Positions 44,465 to 54,684 of a stretch of DNA of 64,000 bases are shown here, in pieces. Where the stretch lies: positions 2,606,501 to 2,670,500 of the forward strand of contig CAHIKZ030004296.1 of assembly GCA_903632075.3 (NCBI GenBank), read 5' to 3'. The notes under the pieces were generated by a model that made no database searches, was not told the DNA's origin, and worked only from the letters and a program-made list of their open reading frames with translations. This stretch comes from Acanthosepion pharaonis (Eukaryota; Mollusca; Cephalopoda; Sepiida; Sepiidae). Position numbers and translations under genes: made by a program. Every line of letters begins with the position of its first letter. Positions within the stretch are counted from its first letter, which is position 1.

Positions 44465-44700
44465 TCTCGTTATCTAACAATGGAACAGATATCACAACCA
44501 ATAATCGCCTATTTTCTAACAAGGTCACACATCCTAGTGAATTATAGTACTTCCACAATTCTTTACTCAATTATTTTATAATTCCTTACTAAGTTCAGCT
44601 CTTCCCTCCTCTAACTAACCCCTAGCAGACAGAATGGTCTGGTCAGGTGTGCGTGGCGCTCACTCTAAAGGTCGTACTTCATGACACCACTGATGGCCAA

Positions 44701-45675
44701 TCAATAATGCCAATAATCTTCTTCCGTCCCTTCAATACCCCTCGACTCTATGTCTAAATCTTTCCTGTTCCTTATCCTCTCCTTGAGCTGAGAAAGGGGT
44801 ATTCGATCCTCCTCCTCCCACTCGCTGGGCCCTTCGTCCTGTTCAAGGTGCCTCTTTTTAGAGCCTTCGACTGCTTGATTGGACCTCCTCGTCTTTTTCT
44901 TCCTTTTCTTCGGACATGGAGGTGTGATGGCGACCTCACGGGGTCTTCTCTGTACCGATTCAGTCGACGACTGAACATCGCCAATACCCGCTGAGGGTTC
45001 CAACTCTGTCACTCGGACTGCTTCGTTTATCTGATCAAGTCGACCTATCTCCTCATCTTCCTCGGAGTCTTCCTCCGTCTCCATTTCTTCCGGTTCAACC
45101 AGAGTTACCTTCCTTTTCCTTGTCTTCTTAGACCTCGGCTCGCTCATTTCCAGGTTAGCTATTTCAGCCTTCTTCAGATCATTGGCATGAACCCTCCTCG
45201 CTCGTCCTGCCACTTGATCCCATATTACATATGATACTGGGCCCGTCTGCTCTACTATCCGGTAGTACGGTTCCCATCTCTGGTCCAGTTTTCCTTCTCT
45301 CTGGTGGATTTTATAGTAGACAGGGTCTCCAACCTTCAACTCTACTACCTTTCTTTCAGCATTCACCCTCTCATTTCTTTTCTTCTGGGCCCTCTTTATT
45401 CTTCTTCTGGCCTGTACGAATATCTTATGTTGCTGTTCCAGCAATAGTTGATGATGATCTTCTCCCATATACCTTCTTCGGGGCCTCAGTAGGTTATCCA
45501 CAGGCAGGACCACGTCTCTGCCAAACAACAAAAAGTAAGGAGAAAATCTGGAGGTTTCGTTTATCGTAAACCTCACGGCCGCCAGAGCCTGCGTCAAATA
45601 CAAGTCCCAATTTCCAGTGTTTTCTCTGACCAGCTTGGCCAATACATCTCCCAAGGTTCTATGAAACCTTTCCAC
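44701..45675 (-). pseudogene. Integrase C-terminal part and extension
   Basis: 324 codons starting at 'MERFHRTLGDVLAKLV', which includes the third residue region of the D,D,E site, then 'GDPVYYKI' and 'WEPYYRIVEQTGPVSYVI', the C-terminal GPY/F-type module. The last ~150 residues are acidic and Lys/Arg-rich without a chromodomain. It is in the same frame as the upstream RNase H-integrase frame; a TAA at 45690-45688 separates the two. The codon falls in the conserved 'YHP-x-GN' segment, where a single base change would explain it. Confidence 0.85.
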
Positions 45676-45687
45676 TTCAGCATTTCC

Positions 45688-47115
45688 TTAGGGGTGATAT
45701 GGAGATGTTTTTATGTGCTCTACATTCAAACCTGTCAGAACTTCTCTCATGATGCTGTTCACATTCTCCGTGCCATTATCTGTTACCAATTGCACAGGGG
45801 CACCATACCTAGGGAAGATTTCACTTATTATCAACCCGGCCACAGTTCTGGCCTTCTTGTCTGGTACTGCAAATGCTTCAGGCCAATTTGTTAGCCAATC
45901 GACAAAACTCACTATATAGTTGTTTCCTTGTGCAGTTTCCCCATATGGTCCTGATACATCCATACTCACCTTCTCGAAGGGGAAGTTTGGTACGTCTGTT
46001 TCCTCCAAGGGTGCCATTTCCTGCCTTCTGCTCTGCGACTGGCACACTACACAACTCCGAACATAGTTAGTGACTTCTCCGTACAGTTCGGGCCAATAGT
46101 ACTTTCTTCCTATGAGATCACATGTCCTATCAATTCCCATGTGACCCAACCTCTCGTGGCACTGCTCCAATATCTCTGGTCTTAAACTTTTGGGCACATA
46201 CAACTTGGGCTTGACTTCTTCATCCCTTCCTGAGAGATAATACAGCCTTTCCTCTATTATGGCATACTTGGTGGTTTCTCCTGCCTTCACCTTCTCTCTC
46301 AGAGCAGCTATTTCACTGTCTGCTTGCTCCTTTTCAATTCCTTCTGTCCAGTAGGGATCGGTTATTATCCGGGCGTCCCCTTCTTCGTCCGATTCTAACA
46401 TAGGGCGATCTTTCAGCTTATTAGAGTTAATTACTCCTATTCTATAGGCTTTATCATCTACTCCCTGTTCTACCTTTACAGATCTTTCTTCCAGTTGTTT
46501 CGGTATTCTTGAGAGCAAATCTGCGCACGTGTTTTCCTTTCCTGCCAAATACTCTATCTTACAGTGGTAGCCACTTAACTTAAGTGCCCACTGTTGAATT
46601 TTCTTATTATTTGTCCACTCTGCCTGCAATAGGTACTGCAGAGGTTTGTGGTCTGTTTTTATAGTAAAGACCGCACCATTTAAATAGTAGTCCAGTTTTT
46701 GGAGAGCATACATGATAGCATATGCTTCCCTTTCTATTACTGGCCACCTCTGTTGTGTCTCTGAGCTTATGGGGAGGATATATATCGGTACTTCCTCTGG
46801 TATGCCTGGCACTGGTCCTTCCTTATCAGGACACGGCTGGGTAAGTACTGCCCCTACACACTGCTCACTGGCATCCGTGTATAATATCATGGGCTTGCTG
46901 AGGTCTGGGTACGTCAGCAGTGGGACGGTTGTCAACTGTTCCTTTAGCGAATCAAATGCTCGTTGACAGTCCTCTGTCCACTTGAACCTAGCGTATTTCT
47001 TCGTCAGGGCTACTAGTGGTATGGCAATTCTTGAAAATGCCGGGACGAAGCGTCGGTAGTAGCCTATAGCTCCTATAAAACTTCTTACCTGCCTCACTGT
47101 CTTAGGCTCTGGCAT
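45688..47115 (-). pseudogene. Pol: RT connection, RNase H and integrase zinc finger/core
   Basis: 475 codons. Residues 1-45 are the RT connection ('FIGAIGYYRRFVPAFSRIA'). RNase H follows with D81 ('YTDASE'), E130, D155 ('TDHKPLQYL') and D199. The integrase HHCC finger uses H320, H325, C355 and C358. The core has D386 ('MDVSGPYG') and D446 ('VTDNGTEN'). It terminates at TAA 45690-45688 before the catalytic Glu, so the integrase is split. The upstream RT frame overlaps its start by 22 bases in another frame. Confidence 0.9.
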
Positions 47116-47576
47116 TTCCTTATGACCTTTACCTTATCCATGTCGGGTTTAATACCGTCTCCGTTTATGACGAAGCCTAAATACCTAGTTTCTTCCTTCA
47201 GAAACTGACACTTTGACAATTTTAATTTTAAGCCGTGTTTCCTTAACCTTCCCAACACTTGTCTTAAATGAAAAAAGTGTTGTTCCACTGTTTTCGAAAA
47301 TATCAAGATATCGTCCAAATACGCCATGGCAAAGCTCTCGTACCCTCCTAACACTATTGACATTAGCTGTTGGAAGACTCCCGGGGCATTAGCTAAACCG
47401 AATGGCATCACCCTGAACTGAAACAGTCCCAGGTGACACGCAAATGCGGCCTTCTCCTTGTCAGCCTCATCCAGGGCTACTTGCCAATACCCGGACCTCA
47501 AGTCCAACGTAGAGAAGTACTTTGCCTTCCCTAATAATGCCAAAATGTCGTCTATCAATGGCAATGGCACCGCCAA
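47094..47576 (-). pseudogene. Pol: reverse transcriptase core
   Basis: 160 codons with RT motifs in order: 'STLDLRSGYWQVAL' (22-35), 'FQFRVMPFGLANAPGVFQ' (52-69), the catalytic YLDD at 86-89 followed by 'ILIFS', 'GLKLKLSKCQF' and 'YLGFVI'. The first codon is TTG; the frame really continues upstream to about 47655 with 'DGGHRFCVDFRKLNS' (RT block 1-2), where another frame change occurs. The active site is intact. Confidence 0.9.
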
Positions 47577-47764
47577 CGGCTTCGATATAGAATTTAGCTT
47601 TCTAAAATCTACACAGAAACGGTGCCCGCCATCTTTCTTACCTACTATTACTATTAGGAAGCTCCAAGGGAGATCGACCTTTCGATCATCCCAGCTTCAA
47701 CATTTCCTCTACTGCCTCTTCTACAAGGGTCTTTTATGTATAGGTGTCCGGTAGGGTTTTAATT

Positions 47765-48178
47765 TCACAGGGGGTGGTCTCCGGTGTCGATTTTCATTTC
47801 GACTGTGTGGGTCTGACCTAGCTCCTTGTCTGACTGGGCCACCACATCTCGATTGTCCCTTAACAGACCCCACACTCTGGTTCTAAATTGATCCGGTGCT
47901 AATATATCTTCCTCTAAGATTCCTTCTGTTTGCTCTACTAGCTTCCTTCGTTCCTCCTCGAATCTCACCCGATTCAGAGTTCGTAGGGGAAGTGCTCTTC
48001 CTATCTTCTCCCCTCTCCTAACCTTTATAGTCTTTTGGGCCTGGTTCACCATCATAATGGGCACCAACTCGGCTGCCTCCAGTACCGTTTCGCACAAGGT
48101 TACCTCGTTATCTTCTAGGCCCTTTCCTTCTACAGGGACCAACTGCAGAGGTCCTCTCCATACCCTTTTTCCTGACAT
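47765..48178 (-). pseudogene. Pol: protease-RT linker
   Basis: 137 codons, '...VWRGPLQLVPVEGKG' to 'VEMKIDTGDHPL', the conserved lead-in to Gypsy RT ('H.I.t.d.pp...'). It joins neither neighbour in frame. Between 47765 and 47655 the frame changes again. Confidence 0.75.
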
Positions 48179-48182
48179 TAAC

Positions 48183-48440
48183 CTACCCCTTTCCCGACAC
48201 TGCGGTCCTAGGAGGTAACTTTACATCTTCCTCCACCACTATGGTTATCTCTTCCTCTGGTGGGCATCCCAATGGCGTTCTCTCGCCGTTCACCACCAAC
48301 ACAGTAGGATTAAACTCGATCTGGGCCCTCTGGCTCCGGAGCCAATCTTCTCCCAAGATTGCCTCCGTACACAGGTCGGGGGTTACGTAAAAATTTTGGG
48401 TGCTTTTTACTTTCCCAATCCTTACCGGGAGCCTCACCAT
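48183..48440 (-). pseudogene. Pol: protease C-terminal part
   Basis: 85 codons, with 'YVTPDLCTEAILGEDWL', the ILG-D-W/F-L block that closes retropepsin active sites. It lies in a different frame from the DTG half of the protease (48452-49030), 12 bases apart. Confidence 0.75.
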
Positions 48441-48451
48441 CCCTTTTATCT

Positions 48452-49030
48452 TCAGGGGGCTCCATCTGCTTGCGTGACCTCTATGTCCGCTTCCCGTAAC
48501 CTTCTCTTCCGTTTCACCCGTCTGTATGTTTCCTCTCTCATCAATGACACAGATGCTCCTGTGTCCACCAGAGCTCTCATCTCTCTCCCACCTATCTCCG
48601 CTCTACAGGATAGTTCTTTCTCTTGCGTTAGCGAAGAGAACACTTGAGCTTTCTTCTTCCTGGGTCCCCACCCTTGGGTTAACCCAGCCAAAGGTGCCGG
48701 TAGTAATAAATCACCTTCATTTTTCTCATGAGGTGGAGTTCTGCGCCCCCTGCACCTGGGCGACCCCGGCCGGACCTCCCCCGGTCTCCCGCGGCCGTTT
48801 CTAAGGATACAGTTTCTTTTCAGGTGTCCTGGCCTCCTGCAAAACCAGCACCTTCTTGTTGGACAGCTTGCCGCAAAGTGGCCCGCCCGACCACATGTCC
48901 AACATTTTGCCCTTTTCCTTTTCAACTGTGTTGGCCTTGTGTCTATTCCCGGGGGAACCCGTCCTCTATTCAAGCGGTTCGCCCGTCCACTGGTCCAAGC
49001 TTTTATTTCTCTCCTTTTTAACTGGGCCAC
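48452..49030 (-). pseudogene. Extra zinc knuckles plus protease N-terminal part
   Basis: 192 codons. Two CCHC knuckles at C43-C46-H51-C56 and C61-C64-H69-C74, then a basic linker and the retropepsin active site 'ALVDTGASVSL' (D156-T-G). Relative to gag the frame is shifted by -1, the usual sense for gag-pro frameshifting, and the frames lie within ten bases of each other. Two knuckles also end gag, giving four in total. Confidence 0.85.
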
Positions 49031-49038
49031 CCTCCCTC

Positions 49039-50079
49039 TTAATTCCGGGGTGGCCCGCTGGCTTTTCCCTGGGCCGGTCTCTTGGGCTCAGCCTTCTTTG
49101 TTAATATCGGTGGGGCACCCTTCCTCAGCCCGCACCACTTGGCCAGGTGTCCTTTCTTACCACACCTGGTGCATCTGTCCTGATTGAAGTCTGGGGGCAA
49201 CCCCCACTTCGTCGGACATTCCGCCGCCATGTGGTCCTCGTGCCCACAGGTCCAGCAGACCAGCCCGTATCGACCCGGCGTGGGCTTATAAAAACCATGC
49301 CTGGTCGACCATGCCTTTCTATTGGGGTCTTCTTCCCATAATTCTGCCCGATCCACCTCTACTTTAACCCTCTGATTCCACGCGGGGGATCTTCCGCCTA
49401 CCCCCCGTCTTCCAGCCTCCTGACTTGGTATTTGCTTCTTCCCACACCTCTTCACTTTTTCCCACACGCCCTGGCTCTCCCTGGCCAGCTCTATTGCTGC
49501 CGACAGTCTCAGCGGTCCTTCTTTTAGTACGTCGTGACGAACACGCTCGTCGCCCAGCGCCTCTACATACAGGTCCGCCAGTTGGGCCTGCATAACCGCA
49601 TTATCTCTGACCACTTCGGGGAATGCCAACGACGACAGCTTCCCTGCTCGGGCCCCCAATTCTCCCGGGGTTTCATCCCGCAGCTGTGTCAGTTTTAGGA
49701 GGGCTCTCATGGCCTCTATGGCCGTACCTTCGTCGGCGAACTCTTTGGTCAACAGTCTTTTTATCCCTTCCCAAGATAAGCGGGGTTGACTCTCCAAGAG
49801 CTCCTTCACGAACTCAGATGCTTTCCCCTTTGTGGCATCGTATGCCAAATACAGGGTTTCTTGGTCTGAAAGCTCGTAGATAATTCGGCTCTTCTCAAGG
49901 ATTGCCAGCCAGTTTTTAAATTCTTTCCCGCTGCCGTCAAATACTGGGACCCTCGGTCCACCTAACAGCTTTCTTAAATCAACTGACAACCCCCGTCTTA
50001 CTTCCTCTTCACCCCCCACTGCTCTATCTGAATCATAGTCTGACATATCTACAGAGAAAGACAATCTATGCAGCAACAA
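49039..50079 (-). CDS. Gag
   Basis: 346 codons from the first Met; Met12 (50046-50044, 'MSDYDSD') may be the true start because the first 11 residues are poorly charged leader-like sequence. Residues 40-210 form a helical capsid-like region ('FDGSGKEFKNWLAILE', 'LLTKEFADEGTAIEAMRALL'). Two CCHC knuckles follow (C275-C278-H283-C288 and C303-C306-H311-C316). The frame is uninterrupted, the longest intact gene of the provirus. Gag would form the virus-like particle and bind genomic RNA. Confidence 0.9.
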   Translation of the reverse strand: MLLHRLSFSVDMSDYDSDRAVGGEEEVRRGLSVDLRKLLGGPRVPVFDGSGKEFKNWLAILEKSRIIYELSDQETLYLAYDATKGKASEFVKELLESQPRLSWEGIKRLLTKEFADEGTAIEAMRALLKLTQLRDETPGELGARAGKLSSLAFPEVVRDNAVMQAQLADLYVEALGDERVRHDVLKEGPLRLSAAIELARESQGVWEKVKRCGKKQIPSQEAGRRGVGGRSPAWNQRVKVEVDRAELWEEDPNRKAWSTRHGFYKPTPGRYGLVCWTCGHEDHMAAECPTKWGLPPDFNQDRCTRCGKKGHLAKWCGLRKGAPPILTKKAEPKRPAQGKASGPPRN

Positions 50080-50224
50080 TCGAGGTTGGGAAATAAAATA
50101 AGGTGTCCTACCTTACAGACGATTCTGTTCTTGTTCTTTTCGGTCCCGGGTCGTTCTGAGTCCTGTTTGAATTTTCAGCAACGGCGGTCGATCGATGTGA
50201 TGTGACGTGGTTGTCTCAGGGTTG

Positions 50225-50248
50225 AAATCCTTTGGTCACGGCACCATA
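50225..50248 (-). other. Primer-binding site
   Basis: Two bases after the 5' LTR end, the minus strand reads TGGTGCCGTGACCAAAGGAT, beginning TGG as the complement of a tRNA CCA end. The tRNA was not identified. A near copy (TTGGCGCCGTGACCAAAGGA) lies inside the LTR end itself. Confidence 0.75.
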
Positions 50249-52317
50249 TGTGACGCCACTTGGTCCAGGGTCGAATCCTTTGGTCACGGCGCCAACTGTG
50301 ACGTCGCTCCTCCTGGTCGCTCTTCGCTGTTCCAAGTGTGACGTTCCAACCCCTTGGTTAGATGATTACCAGCCTCGCCTTTCCCAACTCGCTTCCAACA
50401 CCTGGTTACTAGGGTAACTGTACTGATCTCCGGTCTGCCTACCCACGTTGTGATTAGATCTTAGACAGACGGGATCAAACAGGGATTGGGGCCGTATGCA
50501 AGTTGAGTTCGACGGGGTGGCAAAACACAAGTAAAAGAAAAAACTCACGAGGCCAAAAATTACTGATAAAAAAAGGGTAACAACCTTTTATATCTAATGT
50601 TCGTTACATAAAAATTATTCTTACTTCCCGACCCGCTTTGTGGACTGTGGCACCAAGCTTCTATCATACAACTTAAAGACTTCGAGTTGCCTACTCTCTA
50701 GAATTTTGTATGTCGGGTGTGGTTTAGTTTTGACACTGGGCGCTAATCTCTACCAGTCGCTCACGGCTGATTCTTCTCTTCGGCTTGAGTTGGACGAGCT
50801 TATTTACTTCGGCTTGAGTTGGACGTATTTCTTCACTTCGATTTGGTTTGGACGAATTTCTGTTCTTGGGCTTGGTTTGATTTCAACTTCTTCTATGCAT
50901 AACTGCAAGTAACTTCTTCTTCTTCCGTCCTGCAACTCTTCTCTCTGCCGTCTGAGGTGATCTGAGCTCTCTGTCGTCCGGGGCTGAACTGAGCTCTCTG
51001 TCGTCCGGGGCTGAACTGATCTGCTTGTTTGGCCTGCAACTTTACTGCCTGTCTGGCCTGCAACTCTTCTCTCTGCCGTCTGAGGTGGACCCTTCTCGCT
51101 GCCGTCCGGGGCTGAACTGATTTCTGTCGATTGGGGTTCTGCTTTTATTGACGCCGCAACAAACTGGGGTGGGTCTGTCGGCGTCAGGGTTTTCTCGATA
51201 ATTCCAAAAGTCGCATTAGTTCTGATTTCCCATTATCGCTCTTATTTTCACCCCTACTTCCTCACAGTGCCTCTGGTGGGGAGGCGCATACCCATCTCTC
51301 CCGGTCTCTCGTATGTCAGGTGACCGTTTTCGACCAATGGGTCCTGGTCGAGCGTCCTTTCTCCTCTTTCTCGCATATCACGTGACCGCTTTCGGCTAAT
51401 GAGATTCTGGTTGGGCGTCTCCCGTACTTCGTGACGTCTCCAATCGGGCGTGGCTTATCCCGTCTTTGTTCTGGGAAAGAACACCTTGCTAAAAAAAACA
51501 AAATCCAATTTGGCCTTTTTCGCACGCACGAAAAATGACAATCTCGGCCTTTCTCACCTTTCTGGTTTTTGTCAAAACAGCCCGCCGCTAATTAGATGTG
51601 ACTTCAGGAAGAATTTTTCTCGTCTCGCTGGCGCTTTCTGTGAGCCAAGAATAATTGTTTTCACCTCTTTGTTTTTGCTCAGACCTGATAGTCAAAAATC
51701 TTAATTATCTGAATTGAAAATGTCTTCACTTCATCATCGTGGGGGTTCTAATTTTTAACAGGTCAGAATCTGTATACAATTCCAGCGGTCACCTTCTCAT
51801 CCCAAAAGACACCCTTCTCCGATTAATATTTCGTTTTCCATTGTTCTAAAAATCCCATTTCTCCAAATTGATAATGAGTCTTCTACACAAAAGTAGGCCA
51901 GATGCTTTGACCGACATTTTTATCAATCGTACATATGTTCATACACTTTTACCAAGTCTGTTTTCTTTCTTTCTTTTAATTACCTTTAATTCTATTCTTC
52001 CAAATAACAATTTCCATTGTCCTTGAAATTCGGTCAGGCGCGTTGGCCTAGATACCTCTTGACACCTGTTTTCGCCAATGACCGGCCTTTTGCATTACTC
52101 ATCCTCTCCCTTTCTTTTCCTCTTTCTCTTTTTCTTTTTCCCTTCTTTTTTTCTTCCCTTAGGATCGCCTAAGTACAATTAGAGAATTATTCTCGAAACT
52201 CAATTATTCTTCGTCTAAAAAACTAACAACTGGTTAATAAACCGAATAAAAAAATTAAATCATATTTCTATGAATATTTCTTTTTTTTTAGTTTTTCTAA
52301 TAATGCAGGGTGCCACA
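50249..52317 (-). repeat. 5' LTR of Gypsy provirus (2069 bp)
   Basis: Same ends and content as 41437-43502. Differences seen by eye include GGGGG/GGGG at about 50517, T/A at about 50676, A/G near 51166, A/C near 51682 and T/A near 51899. In element sense this LTR drives transcription towards lower coordinates; AATAAA is at 51144-51149. Confidence 0.95.
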
Positions 52318-53115
52318 GGATTTTAAATTTCGGGATTCTGATTTTTCGGGATTTTAAATTTCGGGATTCTGATTTTTCGGGATTTTAAATTTCGGGATTC
52401 TGATCTTTGGGGATTTTAAATTTCAGGATTCTGATTTTTCGGGATTTTAAATTTCGGGATTCTGATTTTGGGATTTTAAATTTCGAGATTCTGATTTTTC
52501 GGGATTCTGATTTTGGGATTTTAAATTTCGAGATTCTGATTTTTCGGGATTTTAAATTTCGGGATTCTGATCTTTGGGGATTTTAAATTTCGGGATTCTG
52601 ATCTTTGGGGATTTTAAATTTCGGGATTCTGATTTTTCAGGATTTTTAAATTTCGGGATTCTGATTTTGGGATTTTAAATTTCGAGATTCTGATTTTTCG
52701 GGATTCTGATTTTGGGATTTTAAATTTCGAGATTCTGATTTTTCGGGATTTTAAATTTCGGGATTCTGATCTTTGGGGATTTTAAATTTCAGGATTCTGA
52801 TCTTTGGGGATTTTAAATTTCGGGATTCTGATTTTTCGGCTTTTAAATTTCGGGATTCTGATTTTGGGATTTTAAATTTTGAGATTCTGATTTTTCGGGA
52901 TTTTAAATTCCGGGATTCTGATCTTTGGGGATTTTAAATTTCGGGATTCTGATTTTTTGGGATTTTAAATTTCGGGATTCTGATCTTTGGGGATTTTAAA
53001 TTTCTGGATTCTGATTTTTCGGGATTTTAAATTTCTGGATTCTGATCTTTCGAGATTTTGATACATTCTGGATTTCAGGTTTTCAACATTCGGGATTCTA
53101 AGATTCGGGATTATA
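52318..53115. repeat. Right inverted end of foldback-like element, distal part
   Basis: Continues the array interrupted by the provirus: 'cgggattttaaatttcggga' + 'ttctgatttt/tctttgg' variants of 25-32 bp. The last units, 'gatttcaggttttcaacatt' + 'cgggattctaagattcggga' (about 53070-53115), are the inverted match of the outer left end at 39470. Confidence 0.85.
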
Positions 53116-53639
53116 GCCCAAACCCACTATATATCCTTATAATATGCAATCACTCCTTTTACGCCAACTTCATTCATTAATCCTCTACTTTGAGTGGCTC
53201 CCAGGATTTGCATTGAGTATAAAAGAATTTTAATTAAAGATTTTTAATTAAAGCCATTGAAGTAATTAGTAATATATTTTTTTTATCTATTATTAAAAAA
53301 ATGCTTCAATTATTTTTTAAATGTCTGAAGCGAATATTGTCAATTATTCGATTAACCATTTGGGCGTATCCTCAACTTTTTTGCTTCTATGACTACATTT
53401 CAATTGGTTGGCTTTCGGCCCTCATCTGTTGCATGTGAAAAAAATATATAGAAACTATTTCTACCGGCGTGCGCCAGATTGCCCAATTCACCTGATTCAC
53501 CTAAGAATCCCAGTAACTGTGTGTTTACCCGAGTAGATGCATACTTATGGCTGATACGAGATGGTCATTTTATCGAGTCGATATTTCTAGACTGGTTGCC
53601 AACCAAGGCTAAAAAATTCAGTCTGCCTTGTTATTCAAC
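53116..53639. other. Unannotated sequence
   Basis: No gene recognised; 'gttgccaaccaaggct' near 53595 recalls SINE family A text but too little is left. Confidence 0.35.
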
Positions 53640-53966
53640 CCATTGCTTGGCGTGAGAGGATATTGTCTCGACTGTCGATTAGTTGTCCTACGGCTATTGT
53701 CTGAGATGGACGTTACACTAAGGAAGCGTATAAAAATTGTAACGTGGCAGCGAGCTAATCAAAGTACTATGGTCTTGCCCGGAAACTCTCCCGGGTTAAA
53801 TCCATTCGAGAATCTGTGATCAATCTGCAAGGAACGACTTTACGGAAAGGACATACGAAATATTAACATGTGCATTGGGTCAGGTTTCATTGGAAAATTG
53901 TGAAGAAAAAGTAAATAATATTGGAATTATTCGTTTTGTTTTAATCAATTTGCACAAGGTTGTATA
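53640..53966 (+). pseudogene. Tc1-like transposon remnant
   Basis: Plus-strand 'LPGNSPGLNPFENL' at 53775-53816 is the Tc1 catalytic-region block with the Asp replaced by Gly. The sequence from 'ctgtcgattagttgtcctac' to the right end 'aatttgcacaaggttgta' matches 25195-25510. The left end is lost. Confidence 0.7.
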
Positions 53967-54684
53967 TGTTTCTTTCCGGTTTCTTTATATAATGTGTTGT
54001 ATATGGCATTTCTATGTGGTATAATGGTTAACAAGCTTGTCTTGCTAAAGTAATTACAACTCATTAGTGATTGCATTTCTCACCAGTAGTTCAACACTTC
54101 CGGCCTTGTGCTACATCTAAGCTGCGTTTAGAAAATCATTTTTCGACCTTGTGCCACAATCTAAGCTTCGCTTAGAAAATCACTAAACATATGTTATATA
54201 ACTGTGAAACAGAGACTCAAACATTTTCGGCTCAAGTTGAAACCTTCCAAAACAATATAATGCACACAACATCACAGACGTTAGACATATTGTAAATCAC
54301 AGCTGATAGACATATTGTAAATAACCGCTCTTAGAAATATAACCAATTTATTTACCTAAACACTACAATTAATATCCGTATCAAATCCTTCAAACTATAT
54401 GGACCTATTAAGAGATCTAGTGCAGGGCGATGACATAATTCGGTGGTTACCAATTAATGAGTAGAAGACAAGAAATAAGCTTGCATAAGAGAGTAATAAT
54501 TGATAGGAAATATTTTCCCTCAGTTCATAATCGAATCAATGAACCTTTTTTATGATTCTGTTTCTCCAAAAAAGCTAAAACGATTTTATTAAAGGCCGTA
54601 TTTGAAAAGCATTGAATTTGGCAATATTCTTCTGAATATTCAAATATAAAGAATAATTCTATGTCTTATTTGGAATTTATATAA
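53967..54684. other. Unannotated; short direct repeat and tRNA-like head
   Basis: 'tatgtggtataatggttaac' at about 54013 looks like an A-box region. 'cgaccttgtgccacaatcta' repeats 'cggccttgtgctacatctaa' 53 bases earlier. No convincing gene. Confidence 0.35.

Larger units (their letters stand above)
41437..52317 (-). mobile_element. Complete Ty3/Gypsy (errantivirus-like) provirus, 10,881 bp
   Basis: Two nearly identical 2.07-kb LTRs, 4-bp target duplication, primer site, polypurine tract and the order gag-pro-RT-RNaseH-integrase-env-like on the minus strand. Order RT before integrase places it in Ty3/Gypsy (Metaviridae). A membrane-spanning env-like remnant downstream of pol suggests an errantivirus-type lineage. 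At least five frame changes and one in-frame stop interrupt the coding region, so it is not autonomous as read. It inserted into the foldback-like element's satellite end. Confidence 0.95.

Noticed and set aside
45231..49883. Plus-strand frames of 60-110 residues across the provirus
   Set aside because: They are antisense to clear gag-pol coding sequence.
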